NCBI GenBank assembly: GCA_947568835.1
Contig: OX387608.1
Location: 6,424,001-6,488,000 of the forward strand
Source of the DNA: Protonemura montana
Lineage: Eukaryota > Arthropoda > Insecta > Plecoptera > Nemouridae
Direction: 5' to 3'
Length of the DNA: 64,000 nt
Part shown: positions 47,084-59,316 of the stretch, one piece after another
Numbering within the stretch: the first letter of the stretch is position 1
Layout: each line of letters opens with the position of its first letter
Notes under the pieces: model-generated
Databases searched by the model: none
Told to the model about the DNA's origin: nothing
Seen by the model: the letters and a program-made list of their open reading frames with translations, nothing else
Program-made: the position numbers and the translations under genes

Positions 47084-48089
47084 CTGGAAGTAACCCAAGT
47101 GAAATTCTGATTGACATTGAATCTATAAATTAAGATACCTACGTACAGGATAAATGTTGAGTTACTCTGTAAAAATTAGGTGTGTTTTTTAAGGTAATTT
47201 TTAACTTTAAGATACATATCATGTTAAATTTATATCAAAAATCTAATCAGGATAAGAAAAATCAAAAATTTATGACACTCAATTTTTGCCTATTGGTTCT
47301 TATGGAGAAATAGAGCACTGCGTAAAAATACATTTATTTTACGGCCATAAAGATTTTTATTTTTATTTCAGTCATATACAAATATAATTTAGTTTAATAT
47401 TAAATCAATTAAAATTTTTATTGACCTTCAAATAATCTTTTTTAATGGTGGCTTTAATTAAAAATATTTAAATTTTAACAAATCTAATTAATTTTGACAA
47501 AATGCGACTTGCTAATTTCCTTGTACCTCGAAGTAACCTTGTAAGGCGCGAGTAAAATTTTATGATATTGTTTAAATCTTAGATGATGTGTGGGCTTTTA
47601 GCGGCAAACAGAAGCTATATGCACGTTCGAAAGTGATCTCATTGTGCCTTTAGAACGAGAGAGACAACGAACAATCACGTGACACAAGTGAAAATATCGA
47701 TCGTGTTCGTGAAGCGAATAATAGAAAATAAAATTGATACGTGAATTTCGTATGGTTAGTAAAATCATTGACATTGAATTGAGCCAAGAAATCGAAACGG
47801 TTGAACACATTTTGCTATGGTTGTGGATGATTATGCCAAATGTGTATTGGTTAAATTAATTAATCAATTATTTATTAATCCAAGGGATATTTTGAAATGT
47901 GGCCTGTCAGAAATGAAATATGTTATTGAGTTTTTTGAAGCGTTATTTTATTAATTTGTTTGGATGACAAATTGAAGTAGATTTAAGAATGTAACTTTTT
48001 TTTGGTTATGTCAAGACGGTACTCAGTATACATATCTGCAAAGACTAACGTTTATTGGTTGAAAACACAAATTTAAGTATTTGAAATCC

Positions 48090-48345
48090 TATTTCAATTG
48101 CAAACGCTTACAATGCGCGGGGTATTTTATTATTATAAACACTACTTTCGTCTCAAAAATTTGTTCTATTCCTTGGAGATCCGTCATTCTCATCAAATGC
48201 ACTAAAATATTCTCAGAAAGCATGTGTCAAAGTAGCTCAATGGGTTAGAGCAATACTCGCGATAGGTGGAGATCGGGGTTCGAGTTCCCGTTTGGGAAAC
48301 CAATTTTTGAGATGGTAGTAGTGTTCATAATAATAATAAAAAATA
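48090..48345 (+). mobile_element. tRNA-derived SINE, family A copy 6, bounded by inverted tails
   Basis: The left end (about 48099-48160) is the family tail in reverse ('attttattattataaacact', 'gtctcaaaaa'). The middle holds leader pieces and the tRNA-like part (about 48230-48300). The right end is the tail forward ('tttttgagatggtagtagtg', 'cataataataata'). Confidence 0.7.
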
Positions 48346-48713
48346 CATAGTTCATACTTCAATTATAAGAAACTAAACGTTCAAATCTAGAAAAAAAAAC
48401 CCACAAAAACAACTGGCAATGTCCTTGAGACTGTGACTAATCATCCCCTTATACCAATTAGTTTGACAGTGACAGCAAAATTGATTTTTAATCAGTAAGG
48501 CAACTTTTATATATTATAGACGCTTGCGGCTATGCCGTAAATAATATTGTGATTTGTGCCCCCAATCCAAATGTATTTCTTTTGGGTCACGAAATGGTCA
48601 CACCCACCACCTACAGCAATTGCAATTAATATGTTTTTAATGAATTGGAATTGATGTACCACACTGTAATTTTACGGACATTTATTTTGATGAAACCATT
48701 GAGTTTATAGGTT

Positions 48714-48960
48714 TAGTCAGAGGCACAGCCTAATGTTGAATTTGCTGCTGAGGAAACGAGCCGGTAAAACGTGGTACCTAATGGTAGGTGCAACCCGATG
48801 GCGCTTGTCGTTGTCCTTTTTAACAAACATCTAAAATTAAATAATGACAACTCAGAATATCTGTACGTGTAAATCAATAATTGAGGTTAGCATTAATAAC
48901 TTGAGCGGAAACCTGTCTCAAATGCGAGAAATCTACGAGAAGTGAAGAAATGAAATTGTT
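48714..48960 (+). repeat. Dispersed repeat family F, longer copy
   Basis: Contains 'gaaacgagccggtaaaacgt', 'gcaacccgatggcgcttg', 'ttgaggttagcattaataac' and 'ctcaaatgcgag'. These occur in the same order at 56.6-56.9 kb. Confidence 0.65.
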
Positions 48961-49107
48961 TACTCCTTAGAAGCATCCTTCATTTTTGTAGGTGAAGTAG
49001 TCATTTGGTGGGCAATTTTTATCGAAGACATTAGCGCCAATTGGTAGTACGATAAAACCATGCTTAAATATTTTTGAGATTGCAAAAGAATAGCTGTGAA
49101 CGGGGAA

Positions 49108-49158
49108 ACGTCGCTAACCTAACATGATCTAACCTAACCTAAACTAACCTAACCTTGC
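49108..49158 (-). repeat. Short degenerate telomere-like (TTAGG) stretch
   Basis: 'ctaacctaacctaaactaac' and neighbours on the plus strand are degenerate copies of CCTAA, the complement of the usual insect telomere unit TTAGG. Too short and imperfect to be a telomere. Confidence 0.45.
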
Positions 49159-49635
49159 TTTATAGCCAGGTTATAGACGTTTTTAAAGCGTAGAAGCACG
49201 ATTAAAAAAAAAAAAAATGGCTCACACGAAATTGTTAACTATATACCAAAACAAAACCGAAAGGAAACGAACCCACGTAACCAGGAACACAATCATTTTG
49301 TGATCTTCACACGTACCAAACCTTGACCTACTATAGCGACACAAAATAATTGATCAATTCTACAAAGTCATAAAATCTAATCAAAACAAACACGAAGCGT
49401 TGAGGTGATCATCTCGGTGGAGCTACCGTGCACGGATTAAAAAAAAAAACACATACACACACACAAAAACGTGTTCTTCACACTCGTTTCACTTGCATTG
49501 GCTGAGAAAGTTGACATAGACCTTGGCACTCGGAGTTCCCTCCCAATGAAAAAAAAAAAAAAAACTAGCCCATGATGCTGAGTGAAAACTGATTTGTGTT
49601 TTTTTCCTTGCCTTTTTCCTTTCGTCTTGGCACAG

Positions 49636-49735
49636 TGGTCGATGCTTGATCTTAAGGTGCATCTCGCGAGAAAGTCTGGATTGGTGTTTAGCGGCGCCAC
49701 CGTGGTGATTAGGAGGATGAGCGTGTGGGTGACCG
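49636..49735 (+). other. Possible isolated exon
   Basis: A long pyrimidine tract ending in CTTGGCACAG precedes 100 bp that are open in one frame only (contains MLDLKVHLARKSGLVFSGAT), and a donor-like GACCG|GTGAGA follows. The phase does not fit the serine-protease-like gene: joining after 42522 gives a stop. I cannot assign it. Confidence 0.25.
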
Positions 49736-50035
49736 GTGAGAAATTTCTTGATTGCTTTAATGTTTGCGTACTTGTTTCAAATGTGTTATGTGGGTGTTCC
49801 GGTATCGATAGTTATTTCCTTGATTGGAATACTAGAATGGGTGATTACTTCCCTGTTTGAGCTTACCTCAAAGGAAACTCAAAACATGCTTACGATTTTA
49901 AAGGATTTGTAACAAATTTCGTCCAAAATGCAACATAATTTTTTTAAATGAATTAATAATTTCTACATCTAATCGTATGCCGATCGAGGTAAACTTTATT
50001 TTAATGGTACTTTGTCTGGTATCGAAAAAAAAACC

Positions 50036-50458
50036 AAATGGTTTGGCGTGTTGGAAAGACCGGTTATCACGAAATCACCGAAGTTAAGCAACAATACGCT
50101 GCGTCAGGTATTGGATGGATGACCATCACACTCATGATCAGTTCTGTTTCGGGAGAGACGTTGGAGGGATAAAAATGAGTACAGCAACTTCACTCGCCTT
50201 GCTTATCAACCTATCGACGGCATGGATTTTTGGAGGAATCCTGTTGTTCGCGTTGTACCGTTCTTCGGAAGGGACGCTAAGCCGGTGGTTCCTTTAGTGC
50301 TATTAAACAGGAGTAGGCTACGTGCCGACATCGGATTTCAAGCTAGGTTAGGTCAATCATCATCCTCACCAACACCCTTTCATTCACCGACGCTATTAGA
50401 CCACATAGCCCGCTATCAAAACAGTGCGTCGTTAAACTCCACAAATCAACCAATCAGT
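50036..50458 (+). mobile_element. 5S-derived SINE family C, full-length copy
   Basis: 5S-like head at about 50040-50130 (ACCGGTTATCACGAAATCAC, GTTAAGCAACAATACGCTGC, GTATTGGATGGATGACC), then the complete body and the end 'aaaacagtgcgtcgttaaac'. Confidence 0.85.
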
Positions 50459-51899
50459 CTATAAGTACATGTATAGCCACAACTCTGATCAGAACCACAA
50501 TTCAATGGCCAGGCCCCAAACCTGCTGACGGATGCTTCTGGTGATGAGATCACCAGTAGCATCGAAGTGCCGTAAGTAGCCCTCGAAAGATCCAAGACTG
50601 CTGTTTTATTCATTTTGCAAAGATGTCCATCACATTTGATGTCTAACTCTTAGATATAACTTTGTGAACCTAGAACACATGAGCTTTTTAAGTGTGAAAT
50701 TTCTCCTGTCATTACCTGGTAAGATTAAGAGAGGCGCCAACAGAGTGAAGATGAGATCATTGGTGCAGCGTTGATCGCGTGCATTACTGAGAAATCATGT
50801 TCAGGTCGAGGCTGATGGATATTTGCGGATTTAACTTTCCAGTTTTCATCTCAAAGAATGTTGGTCACTCTTTATGATTTCTGCGATTCGCCATGCGGAG
50901 ATCAAATTCAGTCATCTGTCATTTTGTTGAAAAATCAAATACCGTCACCATTCAGTTAAACCACATAGGTACCTACTTATATTTTAATAGTGGGATAGTT
51001 TAGATCAAAGTAATTTTTAACACTTTTTATTAGTTTTGTTTCAAATTACACTTCCTTCTAGGAAATATAGAAATAACCTGATCAAAAGTGATCTGATCTG
51101 ACACAAACGATCACAAAACGTCGGAAATTTGCAAAATTAGCATCCAGAAAAGGTTAATTTTGCAAAAAATTCGAAAAAATCAGTTTTAGGGGTGTTAAAA
51201 GGTGCAAAATAGCAATATTTTTATTTTTAGAATCTGGTTTATAGTGTAGCTAACTTAATTGACCGAAATTACAAACGAACACTGAAGGAGTAAAAAACAT
51301 CTTAACAAATTATCACAACTTATTCATTTACCGTGCATAATGGTGTGTGCTATACATTTGAAAGGTTAGAACGGTTCTAGTGGACAGTTAGCAAGATGTT
51401 TTAAGACTTTGTGGAATACATGAGAGGATTATAAAAATATGACACATTTTCTCAATACAATTTTCCAAGGTCATGGCAAAATATTTTGGCATTTTAGCGC
51501 CTTCAGAAATGTTTTGCAAAACTTTTGCAAGTATGTGATGTAAAATAATAAGCTAATAAAGAAATAAATACAAGAAATAATTCAGTATATAATTAGGTAT
51601 ACACAATCAATGGAGCCGAAAGGTCTCATGAATACTTGATGAACAATGCATTTTCGGTGTAAATTTCTCTGGTTCACTGGCAATGTTCAATTTCATACCA
51701 CGAGTCGGAACTATGCGTCAAACTCGACAGTAAACTCATTGCCTTACTTAATCTGTGAGAAATTTCACAATATCCTGTAATATTTCTGCACATGGGTTTC
51801 CCTTCGAGCTGTCAAAAATCTCAGGTGATGAATGCGCGTACAGGATCACGGCCAGGTGAATTGCATCAATTTTAGCTTACAAATGTTCGTATACTTCAA

Positions 51900-52375
51900 T
51901 TTTTCTAAGAAGGTCGTTTTCGTTGCCAACTTTAAATACAAAATAAATTTCAAGCATATGAAATTCAACGTTTGGTAGCCATGGAGATGCTGAGATCGCC
52001 TGACAGAGCTTTTCAATTCTGCTATCTTATGTTACCACGGGTTCATCATGGCATAGCATAGGAAGTTCAATGGTAGATTCAACGTTTGGTAACCATGGAG
52101 ATGCCGAGGTCGCCTGACAGAGCTTCTCAATTCTGCTATCTTATGTTACCACGGGTATATCATGGCCTAGCATAGGAGGTTCAATGGTAGATTCAACGTT
52201 TGGTAGCCATGGAGATGCTGAGATCACCTGACAGAGCTTCTCAATTCTGCTATCTTATGTTACCACGGGTAAATCATAGCCTAGCATAGGAGGTTCAATG
52301 GTAGATTCAACGTTTGGTAGCCATGGAGTTGCTGAGATCGCCTGACAGAGCATCTACAATGTACCTTCTTATCCT
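51900..52375 (-). repeat. Family D array, 114 bp x 4, inverted relative to 29.5 kb
   Basis: CTGACAGAGCTT recurs with a 113-114 bp step (about 52001, 52115, 52229, 52342). The left edge, 'gtcgttttcgttgccaactt', is the complement of the right edge of the 29.5-30.5 kb array. It is therefore the same element inserted in the other orientation with fewer units. Confidence 0.9.
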
Positions 52376-53094
52376 ACCGGGACTATAGAACTCAAGACTT
52401 GCGATTAAGATATCAGATTTCCGATAAAAGTCGTGGTACTCGATCATTTCTAATATTTTTTCGCGATCGAGATGGATTAACGAGGTAAATATTCATGCGG
52501 AAAGATTTTGATTCTCATGGTTTTGTTAAAGATGGATGTGATTACTGATTATAATTTACCTAGATACTCTGTCATTCGAGATTGTGATATGTGTATGGAT
52601 TTTTTTTAGTATAAATCACAGTTTAAGAGTACTACCATCGTGCGTATGTACTGTCTTCGATTACAATGGCCGCTAGAAGAAATCAGAAAGTGTAACAATA
52701 ACTCTGGCCTTCTGACTTTACAAAAAAACTCAATGGTCTTAGGACAGTATAAAATTATAAAAAATCACTTAAATTTTTTCCCCCAAATGAGTATTTTTAA
52801 TCTGGGCTTAATTTAAAAGATCAGTGACCTTTATGGTATTTAGACTCATGTGCACTTTGTATAACCTTGGCACTAGTTAATAATTTAAAAGAATGGGGGT
52901 TAAATGCTAATGTTGTAATTTAAAAAATATTCACAATTTTCTGTTTATTCCGGCTTTTTATGAAGTAATCAATTTGATTATTATGTCACAATGTTTAAGA
53001 GTCTTGATAAAGAACAGCAAAGGGCAGGGCTGAAGAACGCCGGAAGAAATGATTATTTTTTCCAGATATTTTAGAAAGAAATTAGGATGAAATC

Positions 53095-53262
53095 TTATTT
53101 ATGTCCAAATACACTAAAATCGTCTCAAGAAGCCAGTGTCCAGATAGCTCAATGGTTCAGAGCAACACCCGCGATAGGTGGAGATCGGGGTTTGTGTCCC
53201 CGTTTGGGCATCAATTTTTGAGACGGTTCTAGTGTTGATAATACTAAAATTTAGAAAGAAAT
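53095..53262 (+). mobile_element. tRNA-derived SINE, family A copy 7
   Basis: tRNA-like part at about 53142-53213 (CCAGATAGCTCAATGGTTCAG and GATCGGGGTTTGTGTCCCC), with tail 'tttttgagacggttctagtg'. Confidence 0.75.
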
Positions 53263-54051
53263 CATTTCCCTATTTTAAAAAGTGTCAAAAATGACCTAAA
53301 AAGATCAAGTGTACTAAACAGCTAAGTTGTGCAAACTCGTCGCCAGTAATTTTAAAAAGCAAGACAAACTTGATGAAATAAGCTCAATTTTTCTTGAATT
53401 TCATCTTCTTTAGTTCCACTTGTCAGGTAGTGCAAAGAGAGATAAAAGTTACACGTCGCTGCATTCGCGTGTCCATCTCGGCTGAAAGTCACGGGCCGCA
53501 AGAACTGCATCCTCGAGTCTCGCGAAAAAAAAAGAAACAGAAAAAAGAAACGATATTGGAAAAACAATCTTTGGACTTTCGCAGCGTGATTCTCGGTTCG
53601 AATTTAGCATAAAACATCAACAATCAGCATCTGTATGAATAAAACCGATTACAAGCAATTATCTAGAGATTACTTTCACTCCTCCGCTAAACATATTCGT
53701 CGGTCACGCAGGCGGGATCACGAATGCGGTGCGAAAATATGAACGAAATGAATATTTAACACGCGTCTGTGAGCTAACAAAAGCCACCAGACCGCAGATA
53801 TTTCGCTGCTCATAAAAATCGGTGAAATGGAATTTTGAATCTGCTGGTTTTTTATTTGCTCGAACAATTAGTGGTCAATGTTAGAGGTTTTTTTTTGGTT
53901 TTAGCAAAGGAAAAGTCCCTTATGTGGGTACTGTAATATCAATGATTTCGTCGCTGGGAATTTAAGGAAAAACGAACTGTCAAATAAAAAAAAAATATGA
54001 AAGTAATTAAATAATGAAGTGTATTTCTGTGTCTGTAAAGTGTATTTAAGA

Positions 54052-54246
54052 CACCGAACCTAACCTAGAAGGTATGTGAGAAAAACTGGTGTCTACATGT
54101 AGTCTACTCTTGTTGAAGAGCACCAAGGGGACCATCGGCTTAACGTCCCTTCCGAAGGACGGTACAACTCGAACAGCAGGATTCCTCTAAAAATCCATGA
54201 TGTCGAGAGGTTGATAAGCAAGACGATGAAGTTGTTGAACTAACCA
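54052..54246 (-). mobile_element. 5S-derived SINE family C, middle fragment (minus)
   Basis: 'gcttaacgtcccttccgaag', 'ggacggtacaactcgaacag' and 'gaggttgataagcaagacga' belong to the family body. No head and no 3' end. Confidence 0.7.
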
Positions 54247-55593
54247 GTAAAAAAAGTGTATTAAAAAAATAATAAAACAGCGGAGAACCAAATTATCAAC
54301 GATTTTGAGCTTATATGTACTTAAAACACTGAATTTCCCTTATTTCTCATGACATTTCTCATGACATTTCTCATGTCAAAAATGGCCCCAGATATATGAC
54401 ACTCCAAATAATTATTAGTTACCTTATCAGACTGAATAGTCACGACGAACTAATGGTTCTCATAACCATTAACGTAATATAACCTGGCTCTTCGTACCTG
54501 TAGAGGGTCATATAATTCTTTGTTGTCTGGAAATCGTCAATACCTGAGCCGTTTCGTCGCAAGTGACCGTTAATAGGTTCAAAGGTGACATTTCTCAAAT
54601 CTCGAAACGATGGTGATTCCATCTTTTAACAACTACCATAATTGGAAATTTAGTAGCTTATCAATCAGCACTTTTATTTTATTTTTTTAATACAGTTAAA
54701 CATTTTCTGATTATTTTATTTTATCAATTAATTTTTTTATTTTTGGGGTGTCTATTGCAAGCATTTACAATTTGAATTGGACTTTGATGAAGCCGGTTGG
54801 TCACTGGGATCGGTCAAATAGCTCGCTTGTTGTACCTATCTTTCAAACGTACCTATCGTTTTGTCGCCAGCATTGGAGTTCGATGCTCTGTGACGCGTGA
54901 CGGATGACCATGCGTGAGGCATTCGTAGTGAACGCAATTCGACGTCGTTATCGCGTCGAATCAGACCGACTTCTTCCTCACAAAGTCACGAATTTACACA
55001 AAACAAGCGAAGAAATTGGCACAATTAATGATCTTATCGGTTGTTTTTGTAGCGGCCCAATTTGAAAAATTGTGTCATTCAATGTCTTAAAGTTTCAATG
55101 AGTTTCTGATGACTGGATATGGTTTTGTTCTCGATTTTCTTGATGTTGATGTTATTTTTGTTCTTGAAAGGTAGGGCTATGGTCCCCATCTATGGTGTCT
55201 TTATTTGTTTGGTTAGGTTTAGATTTTAAGTGGTCCGCAAATCTCAGTGAAATATTTTTGTCCGCGTATCCTGCTGTTATAATTTCATCGGTTGGGCATT
55301 GTGTTCGTTGAAACATGGACCAAACATTTTATTCGTGTATTGTTTGTTTTCATTTGTGATGTACTATCAATACAGAACATGACAATCGGAGAATTTCACC
55401 GACTTTTTAGTCCGAGTGGTCGTCACCTTTGCCTTAGAGAACAGGTAGATTTAAAGGCTGTGCCTGTGCTTTGTTCAAACTCGAGATTTTTCTCAAAATT
55501 TGACCTAATAAGCTAACCGTGGTTATTTTTTCTTCAGTTCAATAAGTTTAATGCATTTTTTGACAGTACATTGACAATTTAACTTTAGGTTTA

Positions 55594-55649
55594 AACAAAA
55601 ACTATTTGAAATGGGTTTTGAAAAAAACCCATTTCAAATAGTTTTTGTT
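55594..55649. repeat. Perfect hairpin, 26-bp arms with 4-base loop
   Basis: Left arm 55594-55619 (AACAAAAACTATTTGAAATG...) and right arm 55624-55649 are exact complements. The following sequence ('actagtgctaaggataaatc', 'gagtctaaaaac') is similar to 7485-7540 and in part to 46240-46280, which suggests the end of an unnamed short transposon. Confidence 0.8.
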
Positions 55650-56624
55650 AAAACTAGTGCTAAGGATAAATCAAGTAGACATGAGTCTAAAAACAATCAT
55701 AACTTTGGGTTTGTTCGGTTCTGTCAAAATTTTGTTCGATCAGAGCAGAGTAGATCAACTTAAACACTTTTCATTTGTTCTTGTTCCAACCCTCACCACC
55801 TCCTAGAGTGGTGCAGGAAAACTTCAGCCACTCTGCTCCATGATCTGACACTAACACAAAATGGCGGCCATGATTTTTCAATAAGTTGCTCATTAAAACG
55901 TCAATTTTAAGATTGAGCCAACGAGCAGAAAAGCTCAAAACATACCAACAATACTAATCAGCTTTAAACAATACTTCACTTTAGTAAAATAAAATAGACC
56001 CAAAAACAAAATAGAATTAAATAATTTTAACATGATTAATATTGTAAAAAATCAGTACAATCTGTACACCTACATTTGATTAAAATTTAATAAAATTTTG
56101 AGCTTGAATTAAATAATTTTAACAAACAAAACAGTCCAAGAAAATGTGGGTACTGACCAATTCTTATTTATTTGTAAAAAAACAGCATTTTAAAAATGTA
56201 ATCGATTTAATCGACGATTAAATGAATGGAAAATTAATCGACGAATAGTTAATTCGTCTAAACCATAGTTGAATTTCTAAATCATTGAACTTTGTGCTTG
56301 AATTCAGGGTGAAGCGTGATGATTCAGAATCATTGAACTCCAATCAAACTTAAATTGACATAAAATATGAACCGTGCCAACTCGAGTCCACAAGAGATTA
56401 AAGAAATAAAACATAAATAATAGAAAGGGAGTGAAACAACAGCGTCGAGACGTCGCGCTCAGTATTTGCCGACGCGATGACCGCGATGTCACCTTAGTGT
56501 GACAAGTGCCACTTGCTTTTAGGGGAAAGTATCGTCTGCACATGGAATCGAACTTGAGACTTTCGATAGGCACTGACATGACACAGTGTTTTGATAAAGT
56601 TGCATTTTAATTGGGCTTCCATGT

Positions 56625-56872
56625 CTGTAGCATGATTAGATTAATACGTTTAGTCAAGAGTCACAGCGCTGATGTTGAACGTTCTGCTAAAAAAAAAAAA
56701 ACGAGCCGGCAACATGTGGTAATGGTAACTGCCACCCGATGGCGCTTGCAGCCGTATTTTCTAATATTTAAACGAAACGTGTATGTTAATCGTTGAGGTT
56801 AGCATTAATAGAGATAAATTGAGCGTAAACCAGTCTCAAATGCGAGTAATCTGCAAGAATTATAGAATTGGT
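56625..56872 (+). repeat. Dispersed repeat family F, longer copy
   Basis: 'acgagccggcaacatgtggt', 'ccacccgatggcgcttg' and 'cgttgaggttagcattaata' occur in the same order as at 48.7 kb. Confidence 0.65.
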
Positions 56873-57164
56873 ATTACAGACAGTTCACCATTAGCTATTT
56901 AAAAAAAATAACTAGAATCGGAATCAGATTTTTTTTATACTTATTCTTATATTTATGCTTAATTAATGTATGTGTTTATTGTTTATTAACATGTACAGTC
57001 CATTTACCACAAAGCCAAAGTTTGTCTGTAACAAAAAAAAGTTTCATTTGCATTTAATATTCACAAATTACCAAACGGTACCAAATAGTACCAAACTTTA
57101 TTGATGCTTTAACCATTGCTATACTTATATCAATATCTTGAGTAGTTATTTTTTTTTAATTTTA

Positions 57165-57292
57165 GAGGTTTGTCAAAAAGTGCGGCCGCATGCGCCATCG
57201 GGTGGCACCTACCGTTACCACATCACCAGCTCGTTTGCTCAGCAGAATATTTAAAATTAACACGTGTCTCTTTAACCATATCTATAAAATTA
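57165..57292 (-). repeat. Dispersed repeat family F, inverted fragment
   Basis: 'gcgccatcgggtggcaccta' and 'ccagctcgtttgctcagcag' are the complement of the family F core. It lies about 300 bp from the direct copy at 56.6-56.9 kb. Confidence 0.6.
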
Positions 57293-58354
57293 ATGCTTTT
57301 GGTCTTCTCTAGAAAATTTCTTTTCATGTAACCACGCATGGATGAAAAGAAAAGTGAACAAGAAACTTACTGAAGCGATTTTAAGCCATGTGCAATTTTT
57401 TAACCGTTATCCAAACGCAGAGTCGCTAATTTGGGCTGGTTTGCCACTTTATGGACTTATTAGCACATTTCTATTTGCTACAACGCATAGAGCTGGCCCA
57501 AGTGTTATGTTATATTAGTCATGTGTTAACATTCAGGTGAAGTTTTTGCCGGATATGTAGTGCGCACACATTGCACATTTATATCAAGATTTGAAAATAG
57601 TATTTGTGATAGTCTCTAATGTGTTTCGTTGTAGAAAACCAAGCAAATTATCGTCGATAAAACATGCATGATGCTAAATTGATGCGTGTAATGTATTTCA
57701 TTCCATCAGCTGACACGCTATGCGAAAAAAAAACTATTTGATTCAATTCATCGTTGGAAGGAAATCGAGCCCTAGATGCATTTTGGTGCTAAATAATATT
57801 GACCCAATCGTGCTGGTCTCCGTTTCCCGCGGCCGCCATTCGGACGGAATTTCGATCGGGAATGAAAAGCGATTTTATGGTAACGCAATCGGCGCGATTA
57901 AATTCAAATTGACTTTAATAATAAAAATAAACGAAGCGGAAATGAAATGGTCCCGCGGGAATCGTTCTGTTGCTCTGGGTTTCCGCATTTGCGTGACGTA
58001 TCGTGCACGCATGATATTTCACGCGTTTTATTAATTTAAACTTATGGGCACAGTTTTCACGCAATGTTTTCGAATTTTTTGGTGTGTGGTTAAAATTGAC
58101 CACATTTACATCGCACTAGAAAATGTTCTAAACAATACAAAGTATTGGTTTATTATACGGTTTTTGTTGTTATCGATGTTCTTATTAGAACAATTTGATT
58201 GAAAAATAGGAAAACTTTCCCTAATTTCGGCAATTCTTAACTGTTTAAATATATTTGATTTAACTTATAATCTTTCGGATTGTAAATATATTTATTCCTA
58301 GAAAAATTAATTGGCGCAAAACTATAAGGTTCTATAATAAATAAGAAACCAAAA

Positions 58355-58590
58355 TATTTTATTATTAACAACACTATAACCGTCTCAAAAATTGATACAC
58401 AAACGCGGACTTGAATCCCGATCTCCACCTATCGCGGGTGTTGCACTGAACCATTGAACTTTTTGGACACTGGCTTTTTGAGACGATTTTAGTGTATTTG
58501 ATGAGAATGACGGTTCTTTTTTGAAACGGTTATAGTGTTGTTAATAATGAAATACCCCACGCATTGCAAGCGTTTGCAATTTAAATAAGA
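58355..58590 (-). mobile_element. tRNA-derived SINE, family A copy 8, with 31-bp terminal inverted repeats
   Basis: A tRNA-like part on the minus strand (about 58403-58470). It is flanked by 58361-58391 and 58518-58548, which are inverted copies of the tail matching at 30 of 31 positions (ATTATTAACAACACTATAAC...). A further tail piece ('cacgcattgcaagcgtttgc') follows. Confidence 0.75.
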
Positions 58591-59121
58591 TTTCATCCTA
58601 CACCAAAATATGTTTAAAAAGTACCGATTCACACTCGAAATCAATCCACTCATTGCTAAAAAAAACCAACACAGAGAAGCAAACCAATTATTACTCCAAG
58701 AAACATGCAAGAATTATAGAGACCCGGATAGGTAATCGTAATCATCGGATTTACCAAACATCTTATTCACAACTGAGTCAAGACTTTCACTCTTTTTCTT
58801 ATACCCCCACCAAGAGTGTGATTACCAGCTACTTCGACACAGAAGAGGACATCCTGTTCGATTTAAGATAGCTGCCACCTCTGATATTTGTGTTCTCGAT
58901 ATAACCATTTTGTAATGTCTTACACAACCAAGTTATTAGTCACCTGAGAAAAGTGTTACTGATTAACACAAAATACCCGGCAGTTGTCATTTGACGTCAC
59001 GTACTTTTTGAAATATGGGTGTCGTATTCGAGTTGTCACAGTTTTCGTGTGAGTTTGTGCCTCGGTGATATTAAAGTTGCCTACACGGTAGGCGGAGCGA
59101 ATGCATGTTATTTAGATTTAG

Positions 59122-59316
59122 AACCGAACGGTTTGGCATGTTAGAATCACCGGTTCATGGTTCGATCACCGAGGATAAGCAACACTGCGCTGGGTCAGGT
59201 ATTGAATGAGTGACCATCATACACATGCCCAGTTCTGTTCGGGAGAGAGGTTGGAGGGATGAAAGTTAGTAAAGCAACTTCACTCGCCTTGCTCATCAAC
59301 CTCTCGACAGCATAGG
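59122..59316 (+). mobile_element. 5S-derived SINE family C, head plus start of body
   Basis: Among the copies closest to 5S rRNA: GGCATGTTAGAATCACCGGT, GTTCGATCACCGAGGATAAG, CAACACTGCGCTGGGTCAGG, TATTGAATGAGTGACC. The body stops after 'caacctctcgacagcat'. Confidence 0.8.

Noticed and set aside
57720..58034. 104-codon plus-strand frame
   Set aside because: No acceptor or donor of quality and no recognisable content; left unannotated.
59122..59220. 5S rRNA gene
   Set aside because: Covers only part of 5S with substitutions and runs straight into the SINE body; no paired terminal stem is present.
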